From NCBI GenBank assembly GCA_028822945.1, contig JAPKCN010000002.1, positions 1-39,430 of the forward strand: a stretch of 39,430 bases of DNA, given 5' to 3'. A model generated the notes under the pieces. The model was not told where the DNA came from. It did no database searches and saw nothing but the letters and a program-made list of their open reading frames with translations. Shown here piece after piece: positions 39,377 through 39,430 of the stretch. How positions within the stretch are numbered: the stretch's first letter is position 1; the number at the start of each line of letters is the position of its first letter. A program made the translations under genes and the position numbers. This DNA is from Porticoccaceae bacterium (GTDB lineage: Bacteria; Pseudomonadota; Gammaproteobacteria; Pseudomonadales; Porticoccaceae).

Positions 39377-39430
39377 GTTGGATGTTGGATGTTGGATGTT
39401 GGATGTTGGGTGTTGGGTGTTGGGTGTTGG
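39377..39430. repeat. heptanucleotide tandem repeat, 4x GTTGGAT then 3x GTTGGGT plus partial unit, continuing past the window edge
   Basis: Direct reading: gttggat gttggat gttggat gttggat gttgggt gttgggt gttgggt gttgg. Confidence 0.97.

Noticed and set aside
1-39430. CRISPR arrays, tRNA/rRNA genes, transposases, phage genes
   Set aside because: No spaced direct repeats, RNA gene signatures or mobile-element proteins seen in the sequence or ORF track.

Overview
The window looks like chromosomal DNA from an aerobic, probably marine, proteobacterium. This placement is an inference from protein style and was not searched. I saw no rRNA, tRNA, IS element, phage or CRISPR. The left part (about 1-14.5 kb) carries ordinary genes: M13 peptidase, SOUL heme-binding protein, ATM1-type ABC exporter, L-serine dehydratase, class II aldolase, M28 peptidase, penicillin acylase and an NfeD/SPFH pair. 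The right part (about 14.9-39.3 kb) is a coherent one-carbon and methylated-amine island. It holds a lone homodimeric-type pyruvate/2-oxoacid dehydrogenase E1 with a divergent Lrp regulator, heterotetrameric sarcosine oxidase genes (soxB-soxD-soxA-soxG), two GlxA/GbdR-type AraC regulators, and a YeiH/UPF0324 membrane protein. An 8-gene block follows: dimethylglycine-dehydrogenase-like flavoprotein, MttB-superfamily methyltransferase without pyrrolysine, B12-binding corrinoid protein, DUF1638 protein, small 'virulence factor'-family protein, MetF-like reductase, methyl-THF:corrinoid methyltransferase, and a RamA-like 2Fe-2S/ASKHA reactivase. A divergent formate-THF ligase (fhs) completes the island. 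The best candidate for a little-described system is this corrinoid-dependent glycine-betaine-type (quaternary amine) demethylation route, normally known from anaerobes, joined here to O2-linked flavin demethylases. Three of its proteins carry matching Arg/Gly-rich terminal tails, and two partner proteins are of unknown function (DUF1638 and the virulence-factor family).
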